Shown piece by piece: positions 44,633-54,713 of a DNA stretch of 64,000 nucleotides. Under the pieces are notes generated by a model that was given only the letters and a program-made list of their open reading frames with translations, had not been told where the DNA came from and did no database searches. The stretch's first letter is position 1, and the number at the start of each line of letters is the position of its first letter. This DNA is from Yoonia sp. (lineage in GTDB: Bacteria > Pseudomonadota > Alphaproteobacteria > Rhodobacterales > Rhodobacteraceae): assembly GCF_014859355.1 (NCBI RefSeq), contig NZ_JACUUJ010000011.1, positions 1 through 64,000 of the forward strand. The letters run 5' to 3'. A program made the translations under genes and the position numbers.

Positions 44633-44998
44633 TTGCAGGAAATGTTGTCCGAATATCTGCCGATCATGATCTTTCTGGGGCTGGCGATCGCGCTGGGCCT
44701 GATCCTGATTCTGGCTGCGGCCATTGTCGCCGTGCGTAACCCCGACCCTGAAAAGGTGTCGGCCTATGAATGTGGTTTCAACGCCTTTGACGATGCGCGG
44801 ATGAAATTCGATGTCCGGTTTTATCTGGTGTCGATCCTGTTCATCATCTTCGATCTTGAGGTCGCGTTCCTGTTCCCATGGGCCGTCGCGTTTGGCGATA
44901 TTTCAATGACGGCATTTTGGTCGATGATGGTATTTCTGGGCGTGCTGACGATTGGCTTTGCCTATGAATGGAAGAAAGGGGCGCTGGAATGGGAGTGA
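44633..44998 (+). CDS. nuoA: NADH-quinone oxidoreductase subunit A
   Basis: A 121-residue membrane subunit with three helices near the quinone site. [36 protein letters not shown] is the conserved loop that shapes quinone binding. The start is TTG: AAGGAA lies 6 nt upstream of it, whereas the next ATG (44642) would be 15 nt away. Its end overlaps nuoB. It opens the complex I operon behind the promoter at 44550. Confidence 0.95.
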   Translation: MQEMLSEYLPIMIFLGLAIALGLILILAAAIVAVRNPDPEKVSAYECGFNAFDDARMKFDVRFYLVSILFIIFDLEVAFLFPWAVAFGDISMTAFWSMMVFLGVLTIGFAYEWKKGALEWE

Positions 44999-45519
44999 TG
45001 ACCGGAACCGCCGTGGGGGCCGACAAGGAACACGCCACGCAAACCCTGAACCGCGAATTGCAGGACAAGGGGTTTCTTGTCACCAGCACCGCTGACATCA
45101 TCAACTGGGCGCGCACCGGATCGCTGCACTGGATGACATTTGGTCTGGCCTGTTGTGCGGTCGAAATGATGCATACATCCATGCCGCGCTATGATCTCGA
45201 ACGGTTCGGCACCGCGCCGCGCGCCAGCCCGCGCCAGTCTGATCTGATGATCGTGGCGGGCACGCTGACCAACAAGATGGCGCCGGCCCTGCGCAAGGTC
45301 TATGACCAGATGCCTGAACCACGTTACGTGATCTCGATGGGGTCGTGTGCCAATGGTGGCGGGTATTATCATTACAGCTATTCCGTGGTGCGGGGCTGTG
45401 ACCGGATCGTGCCGGTGGATATCTATGTGCCGGGCTGCCCACCTACGGCAGAAGCGCTGCTTTATGGTATCCTGCAATTGCAACGCAAGATGCGCAGAAC
45501 CGGGACAATCGTGCGCTGA
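44989..45519 (+). CDS. nuoB: NADH-quinone oxidoreductase subunit B
   Basis: A 176-residue peripheral subunit that holds cluster N2, the last Fe-S centre before quinone. The tandem [10 protein letters not shown] cysteines, MGSCANGG and the PGCPPTAEA cysteine are the four N2 ligands. I use ATG 44989 (AAGGGG 8 nt upstream); ATG 44998 ([10 protein letters not shown]), overlapping the nuoA stop, is an alternative. Overlaps nuoA by 10 bp. Confidence 0.95.
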   Translation: MGVMTGTAVGADKEHATQTLNRELQDKGFLVTSTADIINWARTGSLHWMTFGLACCAVEMMHTSMPRYDLERFGTAPRASPRQSDLMIVAGTLTNKMAPALRKVYDQMPEPRYVISMGSCANGGGYYHYSYSVVRGCDRIVPVDIYVPGCPPTAEALLYGILQLQRKMRRTGTIVR

Positions 45520-45571
45520 TCGCCCGGCGGCGTGACAAGCGTGCGTCAGGCACCTGTGAAAAGGAATTACG

Positions 45572-46183
45572 ATGACCGAAGCCTTGCAAGAACTTGGCAC
45601 CCATCTGGAAATGAAACGCACAGACTGTGTGTTGTCATGGCATGTCGTGCATGACGAACTGACGGTGACTGTCGCGCCGTCATCGCTGGTCAGCTTTGTC
45701 GAGTTTCTCAAGTTGGACCAAGGGTGCCAGTTTTCGACGCTGGTGGATATCACGGCGGTGGATTATCCCAGCCGGGCCAAGCGGTTCGATGTCGTCTATC
45801 ATTTCCTGAGCATGTATCAGAACCAGCGTATCCGCCTGCGGGTGCAAATCCGCGAAGAAGATGTGTTGCCGTCGATCCTGTCGGTGCATCCTGCCGCAAA
45901 CTGGTTCGAACGTGAAGTATTTGACATGTTCGGCATTCTGTTTTCGGGCCACCCTGATTTGCGCCGCATCCTGACCGATTATGGTTTCCGCGGGCATCCG
46001 CTGCGCAAGGATTTTCCGACAACAGGCTACACCGAGGTGCGATACGACGAGGTGCAAAAGCGTGTCGTCTATGAACCTGTCAGCCTTGTGCAGGAATATC
46101 GCCAGTTTGATTTCATGTCGCCTTGGGAAGGGGCCCAATACATTCTGCCGGGCGATGAAAAGACCAAGGAGGCCGCGAAATGA
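45572..46183 (+). CDS. nuoC: NADH-quinone oxidoreductase subunit C
   Basis: A 203-residue soluble subunit (30 kDa subunit). [28 protein letters not shown] and the signature [27 protein letters not shown] identify it. It has no cofactor and scaffolds NuoB and NuoD in the connecting arm. A 52-bp gap follows nuoB, with AAAAGGAA as ribosome site. It overlaps nuoD by 4 bp. It is separate from nuoD, unlike the fused NuoCD of E. coli. Confidence 0.96.
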   Translation: MTEALQELGTHLEMKRTDCVLSWHVVHDELTVTVAPSSLVSFVEFLKLDQGCQFSTLVDITAVDYPSRAKRFDVVYHFLSMYQNQRIRLRVQIREEDVLPSILSVHPAANWFEREVFDMFGILFSGHPDLRRILTDYGFRGHPLRKDFPTTGYTEVRYDEVQKRVVYEPVSLVQEYRQFDFMSPWEGAQYILPGDEKTKEAAK

Positions 46184-47418
46184 TGGACGGCGATATCCGG
46201 GTGAATACCTATGATGACGGATCCACTGACGCTGTGAGTGGCGAACAGAAGATACGTAATTTCAACATCAACTTTGGCCCGCAACACCCTGCCGCGCATG
46301 GTGTTTTGCGGCTGGTGCTGGAACTGGACGGTGAAATCGTCGAACGCTGTGACCCGCATATTGGCCTGCTGCACCGTGGCACCGAAAAGTTGATGGAATC
46401 GCGCACCTATCTGCAAAACCTGCCCTATCTGGACCGGCTTGATTACGTGTCGCCGATGAACCAGGAACATGCTTGGTGTCTGGCCATCGAACGGCTGACC
46501 GGCACGCAGGTGCCGCGCCGCGCCAGCCTGATCCGGGTGCTGTATTCCGAAATCGGGCGCATTCTGTCGCATCTGCTGAATGTCACGACACAGGCCATGG
46601 ACGTTGGTGCGCTGACGCCGCCGCTTTGGGGCTTTGAAGAACGCGAAAAGCTGATGGTGTTTTACGAACGCGCCTGCGGGGCGCGTTTGCACGCCGCCTA
46701 TTTCCGCCCCGGCGGGGTGCATCAGGATCTGCCGGATCAACTGGTCGAAGACATCGATGCATGGGCCGTGGCGTTTCCCGGGGTGTTGGATGACATCGAC
46801 GGGTTGCTGACGGAAAACCGCATTTTCAAACAGCGCAACGCCAATATCGGGATCGTGACCGAAGAGGACATTCAGGAATGGGGCTTTTCGGGAGTCATGG
46901 TGCGCGGGTCTGGCCTTGCATGGGATTTGCGGCGCGCGCAACCTTATGAATGCTATGACGAATTTTCGTTTCAAATCCCCGTTGGCAAGAATGGCGATTG
47001 TTATGACCGCTATCTTTGCCGGATGGCGGAAATGCGCGAATCCACGTCCATCATCCGTCAGGCCTGCGAAAAGTTGCGCCACGAAAAAGGCGATGTGATG
47101 GCGCGCGGCAAAATGACCCCGCCGACCCGTGGCGAAATGAAAACCTCGATGGAGGCGTTGATCCATCACTTCAAGCTTTATACCGAAGGGTTCCATGTGC
47201 CCGCAGGCGAAGTCTATGCCGCGGTTGAAGCGCCCAAGGGGGAATTTGGTGTATACCTTGTGGCGGACGGCACCAACAAACCTTACCGCGTCAAACTGCG
47301 CGCGCCGGGCTATCTGCATTTGCAAGCGATGGATCATGTCTGCAAAGGGCACCAGCTGGCTGATGTCAGCGCCGTGATCGGCACGATGGATGTTGTGTTT
47401 GGTGAAATCGACCGATGA
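46180..47418 (+). CDS. nuoD: NADH-quinone oxidoreductase subunit D
   Basis: A 412-residue 49-kDa-type subunit that forms the quinone cavity with Nuo[23 protein letters not shown] and [12 protein letters not shown] carry the conserved His and Tyr region, and the hydrogenase-like core continues to [16 protein letters not shown] overlaps lie at both ends: with nuoC and with the small membrane ORF that follows. Confidence 0.97.
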   Translation: MMDGDIRVNTYDDGSTDAVSGEQKIRNFNINFGPQHPAAHGVLRLVLELDGEIVERCDPHIGLLHRGTEKLMESRTYLQNLPYLDRLDYVSPMNQEHAWCLAIERLTGTQVPRRASLIRVLYSEIGRILSHLLNVTTQAMDVGALTPPLWGFEEREKLMVFYERACGARLHAAYFRPGGVHQDLPDQLVEDIDAWAVAFPGVLDDIDGLLTENRIFKQRNANIGIVTEEDIQEWGFSGVMVRGSGLAWDLRRAQPYECYDEFSFQIPVGKNGDCYDRYLCRMAEMRESTSIIRQACEKLRHEKGDVMARGKMTPPTRGEMKTSMEALIHHFKLYTEGFHVPAGEVYAAVEAPKGEFGVYLVADGTNKPYRVKLRAPGYLHLQAMDHVCKGHQLADVSAVIGTMDVVFGEIDR

Positions 47419-47609
47419 CCATGGTTGATGTTCTGATCGGGTTTATGATCGCAGGTGGGTTTTTTGTTTCGGCGATTGTGTCGCGGATGTTTCGCCGGAC
47501 TGCAGCGGGTGTTGTGATTGGTGGGGTTGCGGGCATCTTGGTATCGGTGCTGGTCCTGTATTACGGTTTGGGTGGCACGACCTTCCCCGACGCCGCACCG
47601 CTGGAATGA
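47415..47609 (+). CDS. Small two-helix membrane protein in nuo operon (URF)
   Basis: A 64-residue protein overlapping the nuoD stop by 4 bp. Two hydrophobic helices ([18 protein letters not shown] and [20 protein letters not shown]) are joined by a basic loop (RMFRRTAAG). It has no motif of a known complex I subunit. Interrupting URFs at this position are a known feature of Rhodobacter and Paracoccus nuo/nqo operons. It may be a membrane assembly or supernumerary subunit. Confidence 0.65.
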   Translation: MTMVDVLIGFMIAGGFFVSAIVSRMFRRTAAGVVIGGVAGILVSVLVLYYGLGGTTFPDAAPLE

Positions 47610-47616
47610 TGTGGCC

Positions 47617-47775
47617 ATGATGACATTGACGCTGAATTACTGGCTGTTGATTTACGGCGCACTGGCCGGCTTTGGTGCTGCTTTGGCGGCGCGGGGCGGC
47701 AACCGTTTGGTCAAAGCGGCGGTTGTTGGCGCAATCATCGTCTTTGTGGTGGACGTTGTGCGTGGCCTGTTGTGA
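47617..47775 (+). CDS. Small two-helix membrane protein in nuo operon (URF, not given as such in the track)
   Basis: A 52-residue frame from ATG 47617 (or 47620): MMTLTLNYWLLIYGALAGFGAALAARGG, then a second helix VKAAVVGAIIVFVVDVVRGLL. The track lists it only as part of a longer frame from 47518 that overlaps the previous gene out of frame. It follows that gene by 7 bp. It resembles its neighbour in design (two helices, basic loop) but not in sequence. Function unknown. Confidence 0.55.
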   Translation: MMTLTLNYWLLIYGALAGFGAALAARGGNRLVKAAVVGAIIVFVVDVVRGLL

Positions 47776-47816
47776 CTGTGACCCGGCTTTATAACGCAAA
47801 GAAAGTGAAAAGACCT

Positions 47817-48095
47817 ATGAAACCTTCTCTGATCCTTGTGTCACTGTTTGCGCTGGCTGCCTGTGCCGATGGTATGCCCACCGCGATGTCCGGCGGCTCT
47901 GCCGAGGCGCGGTTCGTGTCAGCGGTGGAAAATAACGGCTGTATCCTCAATCAGGCGAACACGGCACGTGTCCTGAACCAGGCGCAAGTCACCCCGGAGC
48001 AAGTGACCGAGATTGTCACAAAGTTGGCGGGTGAGGGTAAGATCGAAACCTCAATGGGGGCATCGCTGCGGCTGACCACACCAGCTTGTAGTTGA
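47817..48095 (+). CDS. Small lipoprotein in nuo operon, unknown
   Basis: A 92-residue lipoprotein: MKPSLILVSLFALAACADG has the lipobox LAAC. The mature part (ARFVSAVENNGCILNQANTARVLNQAQVTPEQVTEIVTKLAGEGKIE) is helical with a second cysteine and a short C-terminal cysteine (TTPACS), so a disulfide is possible. I start at ATG 47817; the longer track start lacks a signal. It lies between the small membrane URFs and nuoE. Confidence 0.6.
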   Translation: MKPSLILVSLFALAACADGMPTAMSGGSAEARFVSAVENNGCILNQANTARVLNQAQVTPEQVTEIVTKLAGEGKIETSMGASLRLTTPACS

Positions 48096-48216
48096 TGACA
48101 ATTGGTTTGCCCGGCACGTTCCTTGTGCTAGGGCAAGCATGAACCGTGGTGGGGCGTTGCCTTGCTGCCTTGTTTGCGCTGATGATTGGCGCTGCCATGA
48201 TGACCGGAATGAATGA

Positions 48217-49320
48217 ATGCTACGCCGCCTTTATCACGACCAGCCCGAAACCTTTGCCTTCACCCCAGATAACCTGAAGTGGGCGGAAGCGCAGATCAAG
48301 AAATTTCCCGAAGGCCGTCAGGCCAGCGCCATCATCCCTATTCTTTGGCGCGCGCAGGAACAGGAAGGCTGGCTGACCCGGCCCGCGATTGAATATGTGG
48401 CCCAAATGCTGGATCTGGCCTATATCCGCGCGCTGGAAGTCGCGTCTTTCTATTTCATGTTCCAGTTGCAGCCGGTCGGTTCGGTCGCGCATATTCAGGT
48501 CTGCGGCACGCTAACCTGCATGATCTGCGGCGCCGAGGATCTGATCGGCGTTTGCCGTGACAAGATCGCGGACAAGCCTTTCGCGCTGTCGGCTGATGGC
48601 AAGTTTTCGTGGGAAGAGGTGGAATGTCTGGGGTCATGCACAAATGCGCCGATGGCCCAGATCGGCAAGGATTATTACGAAGATCTGACCGCGGAACGTC
48701 TGGGCGAAATCATTGATGAACTGGCCGCAGGCCGCGTGCCTGTGCCCGGTCCGCAAAACGGGCGGTTTGCTGCGGAACCGCGCAAGGGGCTGACCAGTCT
48801 GCGCGGCTACGAAAGCGGCAAGACGGAATATAACGCCAGCGCGCAACTGGCCGTGGATATTGGCGATACCGTCAAACGGATTGACGGCACCGAAGTGCCT
48901 TTGCTGACGCCATGGATCGCGGGTGGCGGGAAAAAAGCCGTAGCTGGTAAAAAAGCCAAAGAACCCAAGCCAGCGGCAAAAGTGCCCGCCGACAGCACAG
49001 GCGTGACCAAGCAAGAGGCGCAAGCGACATCTGAGGCCAAGCCGGTGTCAAAATCGGATCCGGGGGATACAGCCGAACAGCAACCCGAAACAATCGCACA
49101 GCCGCGCAGCGGTGGGGCGGATGACCTGAAAAAAATCAGCGGCGTCGGCCCAAAATTGGAAGCCGTGCTGAATGAATTGGGGTTCTGGCACTTTGACCAG
49201 ATCGCGAAATGGACAGAGGCCGAGGTGGCTTGGGTTGACAGCCGCTTGAAATTCAAGGGGCGGATCACACGGGATAACTGGATGGCACAGGCTGCGGCGC
49301 TGGCAAAAACAAAAGATTGA
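48217..49320 (+). CDS. nuoE: NADH-quinone oxidoreductase subunit E with C-terminal helix-hairpin-helix extension
   Basis: A 367-residue protein, about twice the usual 160-180 residues. Residues 1-185 are the standard 24-kDa subunit; C96, C101, C137 and C141 ligate the [2Fe-2S] cluster N1a. A Pro/Lys/Ala-rich, disordered linker follows (residues 235-300), then [18 protein letters not shown] starts a helix-hairpin-helix domain (302-365). The same domain recurs in the membrane protein at 49495. It forms the NADH-oxidising module with NuoF. Confidence 0.93.
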   Translation: MLRRLYHDQPETFAFTPDNLKWAEAQIKKFPEGRQASAIIPILWRAQEQEGWLTRPAIEYVAQMLDLAYIRALEVASFYFMFQLQPVGSVAHIQVCGTLTCMICGAEDLIGVCRDKIADKPFALSADGKFSWEEVECLGSCTNAPMAQIGKDYYEDLTAERLGEIIDELAAGRVPVPGPQNGRFAAEPRKGLTSLRGYESGKTEYNASAQLAVDIGDTVKRIDGTEVPLLTPWIAGGGKKAVAGKKAKEPKPAAKVPADSTGVTKQEAQATSEAKPVSKSDPGDTAEQQPETIAQPRSGGADDLKKISGVGPKLEAVLNELGFWHFDQIAKWTEAEVAWVDSRLKFKGRITRDNWMAQAAALAKTKD

Positions 49321-49494
49321 CGTGGCTTTGGGCCAAAAAGAGCTTGAACAGTGCGTCACGTCAAAGTGGTTCATTTTTTAGCGTAAATCAGCTAAATATG
49401 TCGCAAGAGATTTTAACCGTCGCGCAGGCATGATGCTGGTCTGAATTGTCATGCGCATTATGTTTTGAAGTGCCCAGACAAGGGGGGATAAGTC

Positions 49495-50010
49495 ATGATT
49501 AATTTCAATGCGCCTGCATCAAAGTTTGAAGGGATTGTCGCGGTTGCGGCCCTGTTTGCAATCATCGCCATCGGCGTGGCGTTTGTTTTGTATGATTACA
49601 GCTTTATCGCTGCGGTGTTTGTCGGGGCGGTGGTTGGCGTTGTCACTGGTGGCGTGTTGTTTCTGGGCTGGCGGGAACCTGCGCCCGGTCCACAGGCTGC
49701 GCCGAAACCGGCGGTTGCTACGGCCCAAACCACAGCAACGATTGTTCCGCAGGGGTCTGATGGAAAACCGACATTTCTGCGTGCTGCGCGCGACAGCGGG
49801 TCTGATGATCTGAAGCTGATCAAAGGCGTGGGGCCAAAGCTGGAAAAGATACTTCATGATATGGGTGTGTTCCATTTTGACCAGATTGCCGCCTGGGGCC
49901 CCGCAGAGGAGGCATGGATGGATGATAACCTTGAAGGCTTCAAAGGGCGTGTCACGCGTGATGACTGGGTTGCGCAGGCCAAAGCATTGGCCAATGGTGC
50001 GCACAGCTAG
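49495..50010 (+). CDS. Membrane-anchored helix-hairpin-helix protein, paralogous to the NuoE tail
   Basis: A 171-residue protein with two N-terminal membrane helices (IVAVAALFAIIAIGVAFVLY, FVGAVVGVVTGGVLFLGW), a Pro/Ala-rich linker and a C-terminal domain DDLKLIKGVGPKLEKILH...FKGRVTRDDWVAQA. By eye about 41 of 63 positions are identical to the NuoE C-terminal domain. It is separated from nuoE by a 174-bp gap with no gene. Likely a complex I accessory or assembly factor; function is inferred from position. Confidence 0.75.
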   Translation: MINFNAPASKFEGIVAVAALFAIIAIGVAFVLYDYSFIAAVFVGAVVGVVTGGVLFLGWREPAPGPQAAPKPAVATAQTTATIVPQGSDGKPTFLRAARDSGSDDLKLIKGVGPKLEKILHDMGVFHFDQIAAWGPAEEAWMDDNLEGFKGRVTRDDWVAQAKALANGAHS

Positions 50011-50055
50011 GTTTTGACGAAGCAGGGGGCTGCGTTTGCGAATGCGGTTTGGTTC

Positions 50056-50286
50056 ATGGCACAGTCCGGGCAAAAAGATCAGGCAAGGGCGGGACGACGC
50101 ATCGCGTTGACGGTGGCAGGAACAGGTGTTTTCTGGATTATGGCGTCCTTGATCGGGTCGGAATATAACTGGTTAAATCGCACACGCGCGTTTTTTGACC
50201 TTGCAGCGCTGGCCGGTTTCGGCTTTGCGCTGTGGCAGACATTTCAACTCTGGCGCGCGCGCCAGAATGACAAGGGCGATAGCTGA
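50056..50286 (+). CDS. DUF5337-like small membrane protein of the nuo operon
   Basis: A 76-residue protein from ATG 50056 ([24 protein letters not shown]) with two helices ([15 protein letters not shown] and [18 protein letters not shown]) and a charged N-terminus. This layout matches the DUF5337 family that I recall from Rhodobacteraceae nuo operons. The track's TTG start (50014) adds a leader without a ribosome site. Its stop shares a base with nuoF. Function unknown. Confidence 0.7.
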   Translation: MAQSGQKDQARAGRRIALTVAGTGVFWIMASLIGSEYNWLNRTRAFFDLAALAGFGFALWQTFQLWRARQNDKGDS

Positions 50287-51572
50287 TGCTCAAAGACCAA
50301 GACCGGATTTTTACCAACCTTTACGGGATGCACGACCGCAGCCTTGCCGGCGCGCAACAGCGCGGGCATTGGGATGGCACGGCCGATATCATCAAGAAGG
50401 GGCGTGACTGGATCATCAACGAAATGAAGGCGTCGGGCCTGCGCGGGCGCGGCGGTGCGGGCTTTCCCACGGGTCTCAAGTGGTCTTTCATGCCCAAGGA
50501 AAGCGATGGGCGCCCGGCCTATCTGGTGGTCAACGCCGACGAATCCGAACCGGGCACCTGCAAAGACCGCGAGATCATGCGCCACGACCCGCACACGCTG
50601 GTAGAAGGGTGCTTGATTGCCAGCTTCGCAATGAATGCCCACGCCTGCTATATTTACATTCGCGGTGAATACATCCGCGAGAAAGAGGCGCTGCAAGCCG
50701 CCATTGACGAAGCCTATGCCGCTGGTCTGGTCGGCAAGAATGCCTGCAAATCCGGCTGGGATTTCGATATTTATCTGACCCATGGCGCCGGTGCTTATAT
50801 CTGCGGCGAAGAAACAGCCCTGCTGGAAAGCCTTGAGGGTAAAAAGGGCATGCCGCGGATGAAACCGCCATTCCCCGCGGGTGCGGGTCTTTATGGTTGC
50901 CCGACGACGGTGAACAATGTGGAATCAATCGCCGTGGTGCCCACGATCCTGCGGCGCGGTGGGGCGTGGTTTTCCGGCATGGGCCGTCCAAACAATGCAG
51001 GCACCAAACTGTTCGCGATTTCCGGCCATGTGAACAACCCATGTGTCGTAGAAGAGGAAATGTCGATCCCCTTCGAGGAATTGATCGAAAAGCACTGCGG
51101 CGGGGTCAGGGGCGGTTGGGATAACCTCAAGGCCGTGATCCCCGGCGGGTCGTCCGTGCCCTGCGTGCGTGGCGAAAACATGCGCGACGCGATCATGGAT
51201 TTCGATGCGCTTAAGGAAAAAGGGTCTTCGTTGGGCACGGCTGCGGTGATCGTGATGGACCAGTCCACCGACATGATCAAAGCGATCTGGCGGCTGTCGA
51301 AATTCTACAAGCACGAAAGCTGCGGCCAATGCACGCCTTGCCGCGAAGGCACAGGCTGGATGATGCGCGTGATGGCGCGGCTGGTCGAAGGCAACGCAAG
51401 CGTCGAGGAAATCGACATGCTGCTGGACGTGACAAAACAGGTCGAAGGGCATACGATCTGTGCGCTGGGCGATGCGGCGGCATGGCCAATTCAAGGTCTG
51501 ATCAAGAATTTCCGTGACGAGATCGAGGACCGGATCAAACATAAACGGATGCCCGGGATGGCGGCAGAGTGA
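50286..51572 (+). CDS. nuoF: NADH-quinone oxidoreductase subunit F
   Basis: A 428-residue flavoprotein that binds NADH and [16 protein letters not shown] is the NADH-binding glycine loop, [20 protein letters not shown] binds FMN, and [16 protein letters not shown] plus HTICALGD provide the four ligands of [4Fe-4S] N3. It shares one base with the DUF5337-like stop and overlaps the next gene by 4 bp (GTGA). Confidence 0.97.
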   Translation: MLKDQDRIFTNLYGMHDRSLAGAQQRGHWDGTADIIKKGRDWIINEMKASGLRGRGGAGFPTGLKWSFMPKESDGRPAYLVVNADESEPGTCKDREIMRHDPHTLVEGCLIASFAMNAHACYIYIRGEYIREKEALQAAIDEAYAAGLVGKNACKSGWDFDIYLTHGAGAYICGEETALLESLEGKKGMPRMKPPFPAGAGLYGCPTTVNNVESIAVVPTILRRGGAWFSGMGRPNNAGTKLFAISGHVNNPCVVEEEMSIPFEELIEKHCGGVRGGWDNLKAVIPGGSSVPCVRGENMRDAIMDFDALKEKGSSLGTAAVIVMDQSTDMIKAIWRLSKFYKHESCGQCTPCREGTGWMMRVMARLVEGNASVEEIDMLLDVTKQVEGHTICALGDAAAWPIQGLIKNFRDEIEDRIKHKRMPGMAAE

Positions 51573-51982
51573 TTTTGCGCGCGGGCATGGTTGCCGCAGC
51601 TTTGGCATTGTCAGCCTGCGCGATGGGCTTGCAAGCGGCGCGGCCGTTTGACGATCAGGCGGTGCAAAAGCTGTATAATCTGACAACACCGGAATATTAT
51701 GCCACCACTGGTTTGGGCAGTCTGATTGCCCAGAAATGTGCGCGCTATACTTACGATTCCGTGCTGGATGTGCAGGTCAACGAAAAGCGTAACGAGGTCG
51801 GGCGCGGGTCGTTGTCTGCGATGGCGCTGCGCGATGCGATTGATCTGGAAACCGATGTGACCAAACGCAGTTTTGCCGCCAAACATGGCGTTGACATGGA
51901 TGCGGCCGACGATCTGTGCGCGGCGGCTGATGGGGAAATGCTGGAAGGTTCTGCGCTCAGCGCGGTGCTGATTCCCGTGTGA
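51569..51982 (+). CDS. Putative lipoprotein after nuoF, unknown
   Basis: A 137-residue protein, GTG start inside the nuoF stop (GTGA). [13 protein letters not shown] is a lipoprotein signal with lipobox LSAC. The mature part is mostly helical with two cysteines ([18 protein letters not shown]). I do not recognise a family. Tight coupling to nuoF means it is made at the same time as complex I. The terminator at 52005-52034 follows it. Confidence 0.6.
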   Translation: MILRAGMVAAALALSACAMGLQAARPFDDQAVQKLYNLTTPEYYATTGLGSLIAQKCARYTYDSVLDVQVNEKRNEVGRGSLSAMALRDAIDLETDVTKRSFAAKHGVDMDAADDLCAAADGEMLEGSALSAVLIPV

Positions 51983-52004
51983 TCGCGCAAACTGTGATGT
52001 CTTG

Positions 52005-52034
52005 AAAGGTCGCAAGCAATTGCGGCCTTTTTTT
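52005..52034 (+). terminator. Rho-independent terminator inside the nuo operon
   Basis: AAAGGTCGCAA pairs over 11 bp (one T-G) with TTGCGGCCTTT around a GCAA tetraloop, immediately followed by four more T. It has a canonical intrinsic-terminator form and lies 22 bp after the lipoprotein stop, upstream of the DUF5333 gene and nuoG. It implies partial termination or attenuation between the nuoA-F part and the nuoG-N part. Confidence 0.82.
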
Positions 52035-52157
52035 GTCTGATGACATGCCGCGATGGGCGTAATCCCATCTGTTTGGTGTCGTGTTATTGAATATCCGACG
52101 CTCAAGCGCGATCTCTGTCCATATAACAGATCCCGACAGGCGGGGCAGGAGCGGACA

Positions 52158-52559
52158 ATGAACAAGATACGCGCATTCGTTACAGCCTTGGGCCTTGTGA
52201 TACTGGCGGGGGGCCTTTCGGCGCAAACGGAACTGAAAGATGTGGCCGAGGTCCGCGATGGCATCATCCATGTCGGCATGGCCTATGAGATTTCGCAAGA
52301 ATGCGACGGTATCCGCGCGCGCACCTTTCGGGGTATCGGTTATTTGCAATCGCTCAAGAATCGGGCGCGTGAACTGGGGTATTCAGCCGAAGACATCGAC
52401 GCCTACGTGAATGATCGCGCCGAAAAGCGCCGGTTGGAACAAATTGCGCGCGATCGACTGGCGGCCCTTGGGGCTGTCGCAGGAGACGCGGAAACATATT
52501 GTGCCGTGGGTCGTGCGCAGATTGATGCAGACACGCGCGTGGGGTGGCTCTTGCGTTAA
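52158..52559 (+). CDS. DUF5333-like secreted protein of the nuo operon
   Basis: A 133-residue protein with signal peptide MNKIRAFVTALGLVILAGGLSAQ. ELKDVAEVRDGIIHVGMAYEISQECDGIRAR and CAVGRAQI match my memory of DUF5333, a periplasmic family next to nuoG in Rhodobacteraceae. Two conserved cysteines may form a disulfide. It follows the intrinsic terminator by 123 bp, so a promoter for the second half of the operon may precede it; no strong hexamers were found. Confidence 0.7.
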   Translation: MNKIRAFVTALGLVILAGGLSAQTELKDVAEVRDGIIHVGMAYEISQECDGIRARTFRGIGYLQSLKNRARELGYSAEDIDAYVNDRAEKRRLEQIARDRLAALGAVAGDAETYCAVGRAQIDADTRVGWLLR

Positions 52560-52697
52560 AAACACATGCAAACTGCGGAATATGACAGGTTTTTTGTCGA
52601 TCCGGCTGGCATCGTCCCCGATGTCGCGTTAGAACGCGATCAACGCCGTGGCCCGATCACGATGGGGGCTACGCGACTGGGAACATAAAGGCGTGCC

Positions 52698-54713
52698 ATG
52701 TCTGATCTGCGCAAAGTCATCATTGATGGAAAAGAGGTCGAAGTTGACGGGGCAATGACCCTGATTCAGGCCTGTGAAGTGGCGGGAATTGAAATTCCCC
52801 GGTTCTGCTATCATGAACGTTTGTCCATCGCGGGTAACTGCCGCATGTGTCTGGTCGAGGTTGTGGGCGGCCCACCCAAACCCGCCGCATCCTGCGCGAT
52901 GCAGGTCAAGGATCTGCGCCCGGGCCCTGAAGGGCAGCCGCCCGTGGTGAAAACCAACAGCCCCATGGTGAAAAAGGCCCGTGAGGGCGTGATGGAATTC
53001 CTTCTCATCAATCACCCGCTGGATTGCCCGATCTGCGATCAGGGGGGCGAATGCGACCTGCAGGATCAGGCGATGGCGTATGGCGTTGATTTCAGCCGCT
53101 TCCGCGAACCAAAACGTGCGACCGAGGATCTGGATCTGGGGCCGCTGGTCGAAACCCACATGACCCGCTGCATTTCCTGCACCCGCTGCGTCCGATTCAC
53201 CACCGAAGTTGCGGGCATCACCCAGATGGGCCAGACCGGGCGCGGTGAAGACGCGGAAATCACCAGTTATCTGGGTGAAACGCTCGACAGCAACATGCAG
53301 GGAAACATCATTGATCTGTGTCCGGTTGGCGCGCTGGTGTCGAAACCCTATGCCTTTACCGCCCGTCCCTGGGAATTGACCAAGACCGAATCCATCGATG
53401 TGATGGATGCGCTGGGGTCCAGCATCCGGGTTGATACCAAGGGCCGCGAAGTCATGCGTTTCCTGCCGCGCAACCATGATGGCGTGAACGAAGAGTGGAT
53501 TTCCGACAAGACCCGTTTCGTCTGGGACGGGCTGCGCCGCCAGCGGCTGGATACCCCCTATATCCGCGAAAATGGCAAGCTGCGCAAAGCGGGCTGGGAT
53601 GAGGCGCTGCAAGTGGCCGCCGCTGCAATGCAGGGCCGTAAACTGGCCGGTCTGGTCGGTGATCTGGCCCCGGTCGAGGCGGCGTTCGCGCTTAAGCATT
53701 TGGTTGAAGGGCAGGGCGGTGTTGTTGAATGTCGCACCGATGGGGCAAAACTGCCCATCGGAAACCGGTCGGCCTATGTCGGCACGGCGACGATCGAGGA
53801 CATTGATGCGGCCAGGCAGGTGTATCTGATCGGCACCAACCCCCGCGTCGAAGCCCCAGTGCTGAACGCGCGTATTCGCAGGGTCTGGACGCGTGGTGCG
53901 GATGTAACATTGGTGGGTGAGGCGGTTGATCTGACCTATGACTACACCCACGCGGGTGCCGATCGTGCGGCATTGGTGGCGCTTGCGGCGCAAGATTTTA
54001 ACGCGGTGAAAGATCAGCCCTCTGTCGTGATCGTCGGGCAGGGTGCGCTACGCGAAGCCGATGGCGCGGCGGTTCTGGCTCATGCGATGAAGCTGGCGGA
54101 AATGTCGGGTTCCGGCTTGCTGGTGTTGCACACCGCTGCGGGTCGTGTCGGTGCGATGGATGTGGGTGCTGTGGCAGAGGGTGGCATGGATGCGGTCAAG
54201 GAGGCGGAAGTTATTTATAATCTTGGCGCGGACGAAGTTGATATCGCACCGGGCGCGTTCGTGATTTATCAGGGCAGCCACGGGGACCGTGGTGCGCATC
54301 GCGCCGATATCATCCTTCCGGGTGCCGCCTATACCGAAGAAAACGGCCTGTTCGTGAATACTGAAGGGCGGCCGCAACTGGCGCTGCGTGCCAGCTTCCC
54401 GCCGGGCGAGGCCAAGGAAAACTGGGCCATTCTGCGGGCGCTGTCTGCGGAACTGGGGGCCACGCTGCCATTCGACAGCATGGCGCAATTGCGTCAGGCG
54501 CTGGTCGCCGCGCACCCGCATCTTGGCAAGGTGGATCAGGTGCCTGAAAACGATTGGAATCCGCTGCCTGTTAAAACGCCAGGCAAGGCTGATTTCATCA
54601 ATGCGATCAGTGATTTTTACCTGACAAACCCGATTGCGCGGGCGTCAACATTGATGGCCGAATTAAGCGCAAACGCCAAGGCGCGCAGGTCAATACCGGT
54701 TGCGGCGGAATAA
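52698..54713 (+). CDS. nuoG: NADH-quinone oxidoreductase subunit G
   Basis: A 671-residue 75-kDa-type subunit. The N-terminal domain holds [2Fe-2S] N1b ([15 protein letters not shown]), [4Fe-4S] N5 ([16 protein letters not shown]) and N4 ([10 protein letters not shown] plus a later cysteine). The rest is a molybdopterin-enzyme-like fold without cofactor. Length equals Paracoccus Nqo3, shorter than E. coli NuoG (907). It has 138 bp of leader after the DUF5333-like gene and 108 bp before nuoH. Confidence 0.96.
   Translation: MSDLRKVIIDGKEVEVDGAMTLIQACEVAGIEIPRFCYHERLSIAGNCRMCLVEVVGGPPKPAASCAMQVKDLRPGPEGQPPVVKTNSPMVKKAREGVMEFLLINHPLDCPICDQGGECDLQDQAMAYGVDFSRFREPKRATEDLDLGPLVETHMTRCISCTRCVRFTTEVAGITQMGQTGRGEDAEITSYLGETLDSNMQGNIIDLCPVGALVSKPYAFTARPWELTKTESIDVMDALGSSIRVDTKGREVMRFLPRNHDGVNEEWISDKTRFVWDGLRRQRLDTPYIRENGKLRKAGWDEALQVAAAAMQGRKLAGLVGDLAPVEAAFALKHLVEGQGGVVECRTDGAKLPIGNRSAYVGTATIEDIDAARQVYLIGTNPRVEAPVLNARIRRVWTRGADVTLVGEAVDLTYDYTHAGADRAALVALAAQDFNAVKDQPSVVIVGQGALREADGAAVLAHAMKLAEMSGSGLLVLHTAAGRVGAMDVGAVAEGGMDAVKEAEVIYNLGADEVDIAPGAFVIYQGSHGDRGAHRADIILPGAAYTEENGLFVNTEGRPQLALRASFPPGEAKENWAILRALSAELGATLPFDSMAQLRQALVAAHPHLGKVDQVPENDWNPLPVKTPGKADFINAISDFYLTNPIARASTLMAELSANAKARRSIPVAAE

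Noticed and set aside
46069-47352. 427-residue minus-strand ORF
   Set aside because: Antisense shadow of nuoD.
48139-48216. 25-residue Cys-rich ORF ending directly before the nuoE ATG
   Set aside because: Very short, no ribosome site and no hydrophobic or conserved pattern; probably chance.
48146-48277. 43-codon GTG-started ORF with a signal-like hydrophobic stretch (LAALFALMIGAAMMTG)
   Set aside because: It overlaps the nuoE start in another frame and has no good ribosome site. It could be real, but support is too weak to list.
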